Positions 1 through 5,678 are shown, counted from the stretch's first letter. The stretch is 5,938 nt of DNA from Ramlibacter sp. (GCA_025351615.1 JANXVP010000153.1:1-5938), one strand, 5' to 3'. The notes: generated from the sequence alone by a model not told the origin. A program made the numbers and translations.

Positions 1-85
1 CCTGGGTGCAGCTGGCGAGCAGTCCCCCGGCGGACGCGGTCAGCGCCCAGTTGGCCAGGGATCGGAGGGCGGAGCGTCGATGCAT
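1..85 (-). CDS. SCO1/SenC-family lipoprotein, N-terminus only (partial)
   Basis: Only the first 28 codons are present; the gene runs off the left edge. The ATG at 85 lies 19 nt after the ctaB stop. The peptide begins MHRRSALRSL, continues through a hydrophobic stretch (about residues 11-25) and reaches LLASC, a lipobox with the likely lipidated cysteine at residue 26. This is what a lipoprotein signal peptide looks like: basic n-region, short h-region, L-A-S-C. In related clusters (for example the Pseudomonas and Burkholderiales cox loci) the gene after ctaB is an SCO1/SenC protein, a periplasm-facing copper and thiol chaperone for the CuA site of subunit II, and many of these carry such a signal. 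The lipoprotein start is seen directly; the SCO identity rests on gene order alone, because the CxxxC region lies outside the window. No strong Shine-Dalgarno is visible, so reinitiation after ctaB is possible. Confidence 0.6.
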   Translation of the reverse strand, partial: MHRRSALRSLANWALTASAGGLLASCTQ

Positions 86-104
86 CGGTGGGTCCAGCCA
101 GGGT

Positions 105-986
105 TCAGGGCAGGTAATGGTCGACCAGCAGCGCGGCGAACAGCAGGCTGAGGTGGATCAGGGAAAAGCGGAAGGTCTTGCGCGCGAGCGCGTCGGAATA
201 ATTGCGCCACAGCCGAAAGCCATACCAGCAAAAGCCGAAGCTGAGGACGACAGCCGCCGCCAGATAAAACCAGGAGCTCATGCCATAGGCGAACGGCAGC
301 AGGCACGCCGCGAACAGCACCAGCGTGTACAGGAAAACGTGCAGCCGCGTGAACGCATTGCCGTGGGTCACCGGCAGCATCGGGAGTCCGGATTTGCGGT
401 AGTCCTCCACCCGGTACAGCGCCAGCGCCCAGAAGTGCGGCGGCGTCCACAGGAAGATGATCAGGAACAGGATCAGCGCCTCCGGGCTCACGTCGCCGCG
501 CATGGCGGCCCAGCCGAGCACGGGGGGCATGGCTCCGGATGCGCCGCCGATCACGATGTTCTGCGGCGTCAACGGCTTGAGTACGACCGTGTAGACAACG
601 GCGTAGCCGACGAAGGTGGCAAACGTCAGCCACATGGTCAACGGATTCACCCATCGGTACAGGATCCAGGAGCCCGCGCTGCACAGCACTGCGGCGAACA
701 GCAGCGCCTGCCAGTCGCTCAGCTCGCCGTTCGCGGTCGGCCGCCACGCCGTGCGCTTCATCTTGGCGTCAATGCCTTTCTCGACCAGGCAGTTGAAGGC
801 GGCAGCTGCGCCGGCCACCAGCCAGATGCCGGCGCAGGCGATCAAAGCCAGCTGGACATCGGCCGCCGCAGGCACGCCGGGGACCGCAAGCACCATGCCG
901 ATCAAGGCGCAGAACACGATCAGCTGCACCACGCGCGGCTTGGTCAGCGCGTAGAACTGGCGACCGACCCGCAAGGCGGTGGTCAT
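105..986 (-). CDS. ctaB: Heme O synthase (protoheme IX farnesyltransferase)
   Basis: A 293-aa polytopic inner-membrane enzyme that transfers a farnesyl group from farnesyl diphosphate to heme B, giving heme O, the precursor of heme A. The length is close to E. coli CyoE (about 296 aa). The start [11 protein letters not shown] is followed by [11 protein letters not shown] (residues 12-22), typical of the family N-terminus. The first prenyl-diphosphate/Mg site is visible at residues 65-83 (N65, D73, R78, T79, R82, P83 in the NCLVE...RTAWRP block). The family blocks [15 protein letters not shown] (141-155) and [12 protein letters not shown] (181-192) follow, then the second conserved site [15 protein letters not shown] (191-205). 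Several hydrophobic helices alternate with these loops. The ATG overlaps the ctaA stop (ATGA) and has a GGGAG ribosome site 7 nt upstream, which fixes the start and suggests coupled translation of the two heme A biosynthesis enzymes. Confidence 0.97.
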   Translation of the reverse strand: MTTALRVGRQFYALTKPRVVQLIVFCALIGMVLAVPGVPAAADVQLALIACAGIWLVAGAAAAFNCLVEKGIDAKMKRTAWRPTANGELSDWQALLFAAVLCSAGSWILYRWVNPLTMWLTFATFVGYAVVYTVVLKPLTPQNIVIGGASGAMPPVLGWAAMRGDVSPEALILFLIIFLWTPPHFWALALYRVEDYRKSGLPMLPVTHGNAFTRLHVFLYTLVLFAACLLPFAYGMSSWFYLAAAVVLSFGFCWYGFRLWRNYSDALARKTFRFSLIHLSLLFAALLVDHYLP

Positions 987-2134
987 GCCGAGGCTCCCGA
1001 AGCGTGGAGTGCCCGGACATGTTCGCCTTGCGGCAGCGTCCGAACCAGGCAAAGCGTCCACGTCAGCACCATGCCGAGTGCGGCAGCGCCGCCGGTATGG
1101 GCCACCGCAGCCGCCAGTGGCCAGTCCATGACGACGTTGGTGATGCCCGTGGCGACCTGCCACAGCGCGAGGCCGGCAAGCCAGTTGCGTTGCATGCGCA
1201 ATGCGGGCTGGCGGTGCAATCGCCATGCCAGCATGCCAAGCGCCGGCACCACGAGGCAGGCGGCCAGGCGGTGCGTGTAGTGGATGGCAGTGAGCGCCGC
1301 AAATCCGATGGGTTCGCCGGTCGCGGTCAGTCCCAGCTCGCGCCACAGCTCGAAGCCCTGGCGGAAGTCCATCGGCGGCCAGAAGCCGCCCTGGCACGAC
1401 GGAAAGGTATTGCAGGCCAGCACCGCATAGTTGGTGCTGACCCACCCCCCCAGGGCGATCTGCGCGACGGTCAGAGCAGACACCAGCAGCAACAGGCGTT
1501 TCGTCCCGCGGTCGACAGGCACCGGCTGGCGGCCATCGGCTCGCGCATACGCAGCTGCCTGCACACACAACAGCAGCAGCAGCACCAGCCCGCCCAGCAG
1601 ATGCAAGGTCACGATGGCTGGAAACAGCTTGCGGGTGACCGTCAAGGCGCCGAACGCACCTTGCAGGCAGACCCACGCCAGGGTCAGCAGCGCAAGCCAA
1701 GGCTTAAGCGGTACCACGCTGCGCCGACGCGCGGCCCAGGTGGACACGGCCAACGTGGCAATCAGGAGACCGACGCCGGTGGCGAGGTAGCGATGGACCA
1801 TTTCGATCCAGGCCTTGCCGTGCGTGACCGGGCCGGTCGGCATTTCCGCCTGGGCCTGGCTGATCTGGGCGACAGCGCCGCTCGGGCTGGCGCTGCCATA
1901 GCAGCCCGGCCAATCCGGACAGCCCAGGCCGGAGTCGGTCAGGCGGGTGAAAGCGCCGAACAGCACCAGATCGAACGTCAGGAACAGCGTCAGCAGCGTG
2001 AGCGCCTGGAGCCGCCGCGCCGGTGACGCATTCCTGTTGCGCACCCACACCCACGCGAGCGGCCCCAGTGCCACCACAACACCGAGCAGCACCACGCGCA
2101 GCGCAGGTGAGAGATCGACCAGCGAAGCACCCAC
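983..2134 (-). CDS. ctaA: Heme A synthase (COX15/CtaA family)
   Basis: A 383-aa polytopic membrane monooxygenase that oxidises the C8 methyl of heme O to a formyl group, making heme A. Conserved histidines that fit heme ligands are H114 (in EMVHRYLA, with E111), H178 (TLHLLGG), H288 (IHYTHRL) and H346 (AHTGGA). Two extracytoplasmic cysteine pairs are present: C72/C78 in [12 protein letters not shown] and C241/C247 in [11 protein letters not shown]. About eight or nine hydrophobic segments are seen, the first at about residues 12-31. The chosen start is GTG at 2134, one base after the TGA of the upstream Sco-like gene. It has a GAGG ribosome site nine bases upstream and there is no better ATG. 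The stop overlaps the ctaB start by 4 nt. The family is clear; the exact helix count is my estimate. Confidence 0.96.
   Translation of the reverse strand: MGASLVDLSPALRVVLLGVVVALGPLAWVWVRNRNASPARRLQALTLLTLFLTFDLVLFGAFTRLTDSGLGCPDWPGCYGSASPSGAVAQISQAQAEMPTGPVTHGKAWIEMVHRYLATGVGLLIATLAVSTWAARRRSVVPLKPWLALLTLAWVCLQGAFGALTVTRKLFPAIVTLHLLGGLVLLLLLCVQAAAYARADGRQPVPVDRGTKRLLLLVSALTVAQIALGGWVSTNYAVLACNTFPSCQGGFWPPMDFRQGFELWRELGLTATGEPIGFAALTAIHYTHRLAACLVVPALGMLAWRLHRQPALRMQRNWLAGLALWQVATGITNVVMDWPLAAAVAHTGGAAALGMVLTWTLCLVRTLPQGEHVRALHASGASA
994..998 (-). promoter_or_regulatory. Ribosome binding site of ctaB
   Basis: GGGAG within the end of ctaA, seven bases before the ctaB ATG that overlaps the ctaA stop. 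It supports MTTALR... as the true ctaB start over the much longer open frame that continues upstream antisense-free but out of frame through ctaA. Confidence 0.6.
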
Positions 2135-2135
2135 G

Positions 2136-2855
2136 TCAGCGGACCTCGCGGCCGGGCTTGTCCCAGCCGCCTGAAGCGCGCATCAGGCGGTCGAGGTCGC
2201 GCTTGGCCTGGCTGGCCGAAGCGGTATCGAGGGCAGCCGGGAACCGCAGCATCAGGTTGCCCAGGGGATCGACCAGGTACAGATGGTCTTCCAGCCGGTG
2301 ACCCGGCGCCGGCTCCAGCCAGCGGCCCAGCTCGTCGCCGCGAACCTGCAGCACCGTGGCCTGGCCCAACGCCGGCAACAGCGACGCGCGAACCGCAGCC
2401 GCATCCGGCACCAGCCAGACCCAGTCCATGCGGTCCTTTTCCTTGCCCAGGCTTTCGCGCAACTGGCGCTGCAGGTAGAGGTGTCTTTCGCACGCGGGGG
2501 CGCAGCCGCCGCCGGCAACGCTGATCAGCAGCCACTGTCCCTTCAACGCGGTCAGAGGCGCGGTCTTGCCGTCCAGCCCGGTAGCGTTGATCGCGGGCAG
2601 CGGCCGTTGAGGTTCGATCAGAGCGCCATAACTGCGGCGGCCATCGGGCCGAATCACGTAGTAGGTGAAGTAGGACGCGACCACTGGCGCCGCGCACACA
2701 GCCAGCACGGCAAGCAAGCGCCAGCGCCCGCGCACCGTGCGTTCCACGGCATCTTCCGCCTCGCCCGGCAAGGGCAGCGAATGCACGGTCAAGCCCAGTG
2801 GCCGGTCAAGCGCGCTGGGATTTTTGACGGGGTGCGATGAATTGGAACCAGACAT
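2136..2855 (-). CDS. Membrane-anchored Sco-like thioredoxin-fold protein of the cox cluster
   Basis: A 239-aa protein of the kind usually annotated as hypothetical or 'transmembrane cytochrome oxidase protein' at this place in cox clusters (the PA0111 position in Pseudomonas aeruginosa). It has a variable N-terminus, one membrane helix at about residues 46-68, then a soluble domain expected in the periplasm. That domain has a Cx3C pair (C118, C122 in GGGCAPACERH) after a beta-strand-like LKGQWLLISVAG, and later LEDHLYLVDPLGNLMLRF (188-204) with H191. This resembles the Sco1 layout: Cx3C plus a distant His before a L(I/V)DP strand, the three copper ligands of Sco1. A copper or thiol role in CuA assembly is therefore inferred, not shown. 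The ATG at 2855 overlaps the SURF1 3' end by 50 nt and has no Shine-Dalgarno; an in-frame GTG at 2786 (residue 24) would remove the overlap and keep all the domains, so the start is uncertain. Confidence 0.8.
   Translation of the reverse strand: MSGSNSSHPVKNPSALDRPLGLTVHSLPLPGEAEDAVERTVRGRWRLLAVLAVCAAPVVASYFTYYVIRPDGRRSYGALIEPQRPLPAINATGLDGKTAPLTALKGQWLLISVAGGGCAPACERHLYLQRQLRESLGKEKDRMDWVWLVPDAAAVRASLLPALGQATVLQVRGDELGRWLEPAPGHRLEDHLYLVDPLGNLMLRFPAALDTASASQAKRDLDRLMRASGGWDKPGREVR
2144..2147 (-). promoter_or_regulatory. Ribosome binding site deciding the GTG start of ctaA
   Basis: GAGG in the last codons of the Sco-like gene, nine bases before the GTG at 2134. No in-frame ATG precedes the first helix of CtaA, so this site and the one-base gap after the upstream stop support the GTG. 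Confidence 0.5.
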
Positions 2856-3537
2856 AAAGAATTGCGATGAGGATGCTCAGAGCGAACCACTGGAACGCGT
2901 AGCCGTAATGTTTTTCGACGCCGCTGCCGAGCTCGGTCCACTCGCGCAACAGACCCTCGGAGGCTGTTCCGGTCTGCTGCACCGACAAGCCGGTCACCAG
3001 CGGCAGGCCGGTGCGCGCACGAAACTCCCCCAGGTCGAGATTTTGCCGGATCGCGCCGGACTCCGGCCCGGCGAACGCATAGAGCTTGGGCGGCGGCGGG
3101 GCAATCAGGCCGCGCACCTCCACCGCTCCCGTCGGAGTGTCGACGGCCGGCAAGCGCTCGCGCTCGAGAAAGTTGCGCGGGGCCCAGCCGCGCTGCACCA
3201 CCACGGCCATGTCGCTGCCGTCGATCCGCAACGGCGTCAACACGTCGAAGCCGGCCTTGCCCTGCATCTGACGGTTGTCCAGAAAGACAGTGTGCTCGGG
3301 GATCCAGCGGCCTTGCAGCCGGATCGGCCGCCAGGCGACCTCGGCCTCATTCCTGAGGGTGAGAAGTTCCCGCCCATCCAGGGCAGGCAAGGCCTTGTGG
3401 GCCGAGATTGCCGCATGCAATGCGTTTTTCTGGGCAGCACGGGAAAGCTGCCACGCGCCCAGCGCGAGTCCGGCGCAAACACCCAGTGCGGCAGCAAGGG
3501 TGATCCCCCAGAACCGAATCGCCGGGCCGTGCGTCAA
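2806..3537 (-). CDS. SURF1 family cytochrome c oxidase assembly protein
   Basis: A 243-aa protein of the SURF1/Shy1 family, which takes part in heme a handling and insertion into subunit I. The architecture is standard: an N-terminal membrane helix (about residues 9-29), a large periplasmic domain, and a C-terminal helix (about 215-234). Family marks are GAWQ with R33 and K37 (LGAWQLSRAAQK, 26-37), PIRLQGRW (71-78), LDNRQMQGKAGFDVLTPL (86-103), VVVQRGWAPR (112-121) and HYGYAFQWFAL (210-220). The start is TTG at 3537. There is no in-frame ATG or GTG upstream close to the first helix, and a weak GGGA lies seven bases upstream. The start is only 15 nt from the divergent start of the DUF2909 gene, and the nearest same-strand gene, ctaE, ends 291 nt upstream. 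The product is secure; the start codon is a little less so. Confidence 0.94.
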   Translation of the reverse strand: MTHGPAIRFWGITLAAALGVCAGLALGAWQLSRAAQKNALHAAISAHKALPALDGRELLTLRNEAEVAWRPIRLQGRWIPEHTVFLDNRQMQGKAGFDVLTPLRIDGSDMAVVVQRGWAPRNFLERERLPAVDTPTGAVEVRGLIAPPPPKLYAFAGPESGAIRQNLDLGEFRARTGLPLVTGLSVQQTGTASEGLLREWTELGSGVEKHYGYAFQWFALSILIAILYVWFQFIAPRQKSQRA

Positions 3538-3539
3538 CC

Positions 3540-3545
3540 GATAAT
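3540..3545 (+). promoter_or_regulatory. Possible -10 element for the DUF2909 gene (leaderless start)
   Basis: GATAAT matches the sigma-70 -10 consensus TATAAT at five of six bases. It is followed by exactly 7 nt before the ATG at 3553, so a transcript starting at the usual distance would begin at or next to the A of the start codon. No Shine-Dalgarno precedes that ATG, which fits a leaderless message. The -35 region at 16-18 nt spacing (about 3516-3523) does not resemble TTGACA, so this is a weak prediction. Confidence 0.35.
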
Positions 3546-3552
3546 CCCGTGC

Positions 3553-3774
3553 ATGAAGTACCTCGTCCTGCTTGCTTTCGTCGCCATCATCGGCAGCCTG
3601 GCCTCGGCGCTTTTCTTCATGATGAAGGACGGACAGGGCGGCAAAGCCAAGACCAGCAACATGGTCCGGGCACTGGCGCTGCGGGTCGGCCTGTCGATCC
3701 TGTTGTTCGTCTGCATCCTGGTGGCCTGGAAGTTCGGCTACATCCAGCCGACCGGCATCCCCCTGACCCGCTAG
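3553..3774 (+). CDS. DUF2909 twin transmembrane protein
   Basis: A 73-aa protein with two hydrophobic helices (about residues 2-24 and 42-63) joined by a short basic, glycine-rich loop (MKDGQGGKAKTSN). Family marks I recognise are SLASALFFMMKD (15-26) and RALALRVGLSILLF (39-52), followed by a GYIQP-like end. DUF2909 proteins are repeatedly found beside ctaE and SURF1 in beta- and gammaproteobacterial cox clusters. Their function is unknown; a role in oxidase assembly or stability is only a guess from neighbourhood. It is the only gene here on the plus strand, convergent with ctaE (54 nt between stops) and divergent from SURF1 (15 nt between starts). No Shine-Dalgarno precedes the ATG, and a -10-like GATAAT sits 7 nt upstream. 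There is no alternative in-frame start just upstream. Confidence 0.88.
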   Translation: MKYLVLLAFVAIIGSLASALFFMMKDGQGGKAKTSNMVRALALRVGLSILLFVCILVAWKFGYIQPTGIPLTR

Positions 3775-3787
3775 TCCATGCAGAAGG

Positions 3788-3813
3788 ACAAGGCGCGCCG
3801 CAAGGCGCCCTGT
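3788..3813. terminator. Possible hairpin between convergent ctaE and DUF2909 genes
   Basis: Arms ACAAGGCGC (3788-3796) and GCGCCCTGT (3805-3813) can pair across an 8-nt loop. As minus-strand RNA all nine positions pair (one as G-U); as plus-strand RNA there is one A-C mismatch. It lies in the 54-nt gap between the two convergent stops, where a bidirectional terminator is expected. There is no T-run on either side, so intrinsic termination is doubtful; it could instead stabilise a 3' end. Confidence 0.3.
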
Positions 3814-3828
3814 TGTCGTGCGATGCCC

Positions 3829-4710
3829 CTAGAGCCAGTACACCAGCGTGTACAGGCCCAGCCAGACCACATCGACGAAGTGCCAGTACCAGGCGGCGCC
3901 CTCGAAGCCGAAATGGCGCTCCGGCGTGAAGTGGCCCTTGGTGAGTCTGAGCGTGATGAAGAACAGCATCAGCATCCCGATGATCACGTGGAAGCCGTGA
4001 AAGCCGGTGAGCATGAAAAACGTCGAGCCATAGGCGCCGGAACGCAGCGTCAGATTCAGTTCGGTGAACGCGTGGAAGTATTCATAGGCCTGGACGCAGA
4101 CGAAGGTCGCGCCCAGCAGCACCGTGATCCACATGAAAGCCAGCGTCCGGCCGCGGTGGTTTTCGCGCAGCGCATGGTGCGCGATCGTCAGCGTGACGCC
4201 CGACGACAGCAGCAGCGCGGTATTGATTGTCGGCAGCCAGAACGGGGTCATGGTCTGGAACGGCTCGATGATGCCGGCGGGCGACGCGGTTGTGCCCGGT
4301 GCCACCGACGGCCAGACCGCCTTGAAGTCGGGCCACAGCAAAGCATTGTCCAGGCCGCCCAATGCCGGTACCGAGTGCGAGCGCATCCACCACAGCGCCG
4401 TGAAAAAGGCGCCGAAGAACATCACTTCGGAAAAGATGAACCAGCTCATGCTCCAGCGGAACGACAGGTCGATCCGGTGGCTGTACAGGCCGCTTTCGCT
4501 TTCGCCGATGGCCTGGCGGAACCACTGGAACAGGACCACGAACAGCCACAGCAGGCCGATAAGCACCAGGTACATGCCCCAGTCCTCGCGGTTGATCCAC
4601 TGGGCCGCGCCGAAGATGACCAGCAGCAGCCCGAAAGCCGCCATCGCGGGATGGCGCGACGGCGCCGGCACAAAGTAGTAAGGCACGGTGCCTGTGGTGC
4701 TTGAACTCAT
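3829..4710 (-). CDS. ctaE: Cytochrome c oxidase subunit III
   Basis: A 293-aa seven-helix inner-membrane subunit of the aa3 oxidase. It stabilises subunit I and protects it from turnover inactivation; it holds no redox metal. Visible family features are the YYFVPAPSRHP start, the third-helix block SWFIFSEVMFFGAFF (89-103) with the conserved glutamate E95, FWLPTINTALLLSSGVT (157-173), VQAYEYFHAF (206-215), MLTGFHGFHVIIG (233-245), and the C-terminal WYWHFVDVVWLGLYTLVYW (274-292). Estimated helices are about 24-38, 46-64, 88-107, 158-178, 190-212, 228-253 and 272-291. A loop of about 50 residues between helices 3 and 4 (WPDFKAVWP...) is usual for the proteobacterial form. The start is ATG with a strong AGGAG five bases upstream. 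It follows the DUF2970 gene after 42 nt, and its stop faces the convergent DUF2909 gene. Confidence 0.98.
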   Translation of the reverse strand: MSSSTTGTVPYYFVPAPSRHPAMAAFGLLLVIFGAAQWINREDWGMYLVLIGLLWLFVVLFQWFRQAIGESESGLYSHRIDLSFRWSMSWFIFSEVMFFGAFFTALWWMRSHSVPALGGLDNALLWPDFKAVWPSVAPGTTASPAGIIEPFQTMTPFWLPTINTALLLSSGVTLTIAHHALRENHRGRTLAFMWITVLLGATFVCVQAYEYFHAFTELNLTLRSGAYGSTFFMLTGFHGFHVIIGMLMLFFITLRLTKGHFTPERHFGFEGAAWYWHFVDVVWLGLYTLVYWL

Positions 4711-4715
4711 TTCAA

Positions 4716-4720
4716 CTCCT
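4716..4720 (-). promoter_or_regulatory. Ribosome binding site of ctaE
   Basis: AGGAG five bases before the ctaE ATG. Together with the AGGAG ahead of the DUF2970 gene it is the clearest Shine-Dalgarno in the window. It lies in the 42-nt gap after the DUF2970 gene, so subunit III probably has its own efficient initiation and does not depend on coupling. Confidence 0.75.
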
Positions 4721-4752
4721 GAATCGCTAAATTTTTGACGGTCCGGGCCGGG

Positions 4753-4935
4753 TCAACCCACCACCCAGCGCACCAGCACGATCAGCGCCAGCACCAGCAG
4801 CGCCACGGCCACCAGTGCCACGGCGATGATGTGTAGTGGATTGAGGCTGGCCAGGTCCTTCTGGTATTCGCTGTTCTTGCGGATGCCGACGAACGACCAT
4901 GCAACCGCCTTCACCGTGCCGAGCAGGGAACTCAC
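4753..4935 (-). CDS. DUF2970 small membrane protein
   Basis: A 60-aa protein. Its N-terminal half is amphipathic and polar (SSLLGTVKAVAWSFVGIRKN, then SEYQKDLASLNP) and is followed by one membrane helix (about residues 34-58, HIIAVALVAVALLVLALIVL) ending RWVVG. The pattern of VK-V--SF-G-(R/Q)-N before a ~25-residue helix is that of DUF2970 proteins, which sit between ctaG and ctaE in many betaproteobacterial clusters. Function is unknown; association with oxidase assembly is inferred from position only. The start is GTG at 4935, overlapping the ctaG TGA (GTGA), with AGGAG eight bases upstream. An ATG 147 nt further upstream is in frame but lies wholly within ctaG in another frame, and the extra residues look like out-of-frame coding, so I reject it. 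Confidence 0.85.
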   Translation of the reverse strand: MSSLLGTVKAVAWSFVGIRKNSEYQKDLASLNPLHIIAVALVAVALLVLALIVLVRWVVG

Positions 4936-5546
4936 GTGCGCGGCTCCTGCTGCAGATGGGGGACCGCAGCTGCGGTAGGGGCCGGCAGCGTCTTGCTCCC
5001 GACCTCGAAAAAGGTATACGACAGCGTGATCGTGGTGACGTCTTTCGACAGCCGAGGATCGATCACGAACACCACCGGCCATTGCTTCTTCTCGCCCGGC
5101 TCAAGCGTGTACTGCTGGAAGCAGAAGCACTCGATCTTGTTGAAGTGCGCCGCGGCCTGGCTGGGTGCGTAGCTGGGGATCGCCTGCGCCGACATCCGGC
5201 GGTTCTGCACATTCTGGAACTCGTACATCACCGACGCGAGCTGGCCCGGGTGGACCTGCAAAGAACTGCGCGCGGGCTTGAATTCCCAGGGCCCGCGGGC
5301 GTTGGCATCGAATTCCACAGTGATCGTGCGCTTCAGGTCGACCTGCGAATTGGCCGGGAGCCTGACGTCGCGTCCCGCGGTGCCCCCGCCAGGCACCTGG
5401 CGCTCCGACAGCGACAGGATGTTGATGCCCGTCAGCTCGCAGATGTGCTTGTAGATCGGGATCAGCGCATAACCGAAGGAGAACATGCCGACCGTCACGA
5501 CGGCCAGCTTGCCCATCATTTTCAGGTTTTCGCGCGCAATGGACAT
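4932..5546 (-). CDS. ctaG: Cytochrome c oxidase assembly protein CtaG (Cox11 family, CuB chaperone)
   Basis: A 204-aa copper chaperone that helps insert the CuB copper into subunit I. It has a short cytoplasmic N-terminus, one membrane helix (about residues 13-31, KLAVVTVGMFSFGYALIP), then a periplasmic immunoglobulin-like domain. The invariant cysteine after the helix is C36 (IYKHICELTGIN) and the copper-binding pair is C140/C142 in NKIECFCFQQYTL. Later family blocks are PVVFVIDPRLSKDV (157-170) and TLSYTFFEV (173-182). The residue before that PVVF block is W156, where family members I recall usually have Met (MPVxF). The ATG at 5546 lies 10 nt after the small assembly gene without a clear Shine-Dalgarno, suggesting coupling. 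The C-terminal tail after about 184 is Ala/Pro rich and variable. The stop overlaps the next gene's GTG. Confidence 0.96.
   Translation of the reverse strand: MSIARENLKMMGKLAVVTVGMFSFGYALIPIYKHICELTGINILSLSERQVPGGGTAGRDVRLPANSQVDLKRTITVEFDANARGPWEFKPARSSLQVHPGQLASVMYEFQNVQNRRMSAQAIPSYAPSQAAAHFNKIECFCFQQYTLEPGEKKQWPVVFVIDPRLSKDVTTITLSYTFFEVGSKTLPAPTAAAVPHLQQEPRT
4944..4948 (-). promoter_or_regulatory. Ribosome binding site deciding the GTG start of the DUF2970 gene
   Basis: AGGAG inside the last codons of ctaG, eight bases before the GTG at 4935. It supports the short 60-aa reading over a longer in-frame one and means the DUF2970 protein is initiated at the ctaG stop. Confidence 0.6.
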
Positions 5547-5556
5547 CGGCCGGGAT

Positions 5557-5667
5557 TCAATGCGTCAGCAAGACCATCTTGGCCACGAAGCCGATGAAGA
5601 AAACGGCAGCGATCGACGCCAGCACCAGGGCCATGCGGCGGTTGTTCTTTTTTTGTTCCGGCGTCAT
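5557..5667 (-). CDS. Cytochrome oxidase small assembly protein
   Basis: A 36-aa protein: a charged, lysine/arginine-rich N-terminus (MTPEQKKNNRR) followed by one membrane helix (about residues 12-33, MALVLASIAAVFFIGFVAK). By the positive-inside rule the N-terminus should face the cytoplasm. Such tiny proteins between ctaD and ctaG in betaproteobacteria are annotated as cytochrome oxidase small assembly proteins; the MTPEQKK-N-R start and the FF-GF-AKM helix end match my memory of that family. The precise role is not something the sequence shows. It begins 11 nt after the ctaD stop and ends 10 nt before ctaG, with no strong Shine-Dalgarno, so coupling to ctaD is likely. The same frame stays open upstream into ctaD sequence, but those residues are an out-of-frame reading of subunit I. 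Confidence 0.8.
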   Translation of the reverse strand: MTPEQKKNNRRMALVLASIAAVFFIGFVAKMVLLTH

Positions 5668-5678
5668 GGGCGTTCTGC

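Noticed and set aside
6..1280. Long plus-strand open frame (424 codons) opposite ctaB and ctaA.
   Set aside because: It is rich in Arg, Gln, His and Ala with no domain pattern, as expected from the complement of GC-rich membrane protein genes whose family motifs are clear on the other strand.
1445..1451. Run of seven C (G on the coding strand) in ctaA as a possible phase-variation tract or sequencing slip.
   Set aside because: The ctaA frame is intact through it (LGGWVSTN, a conserved family region), and seven bases is short for phase variation in a high-GC genome.
2820..2830. An 11-nt repeat (ATTTTTGACGG) found here and at 4731-4741, containing a TTGACG that resembles a -35 box on the plus strand.
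   Set aside because: No plus-strand gene follows either copy and no -10 lies at 16-18 nt. One copy is in coding sequence and the other in a short gap; chance is the simpler explanation.
3778..4704. Plus-strand open frame of 308 codons opposite ctaE.
   Set aside because: It is a polar, low-complexity reading of the complement of ctaE, which is unmistakable subunit III.
5646..5656. A7 run on the minus strand with a dnaX-like A AAA AAG heptamer in frame within the 36-aa gene, as a possible programmed frameshift site.
   Set aside because: The run falls on the lysine codons of the QKKN motif that I recall as typical of this small family. There is no upstream Shine-Dalgarno-like stimulator or clear downstream stem, and the -1 frame gives a non-family peptide ending within ctaG.
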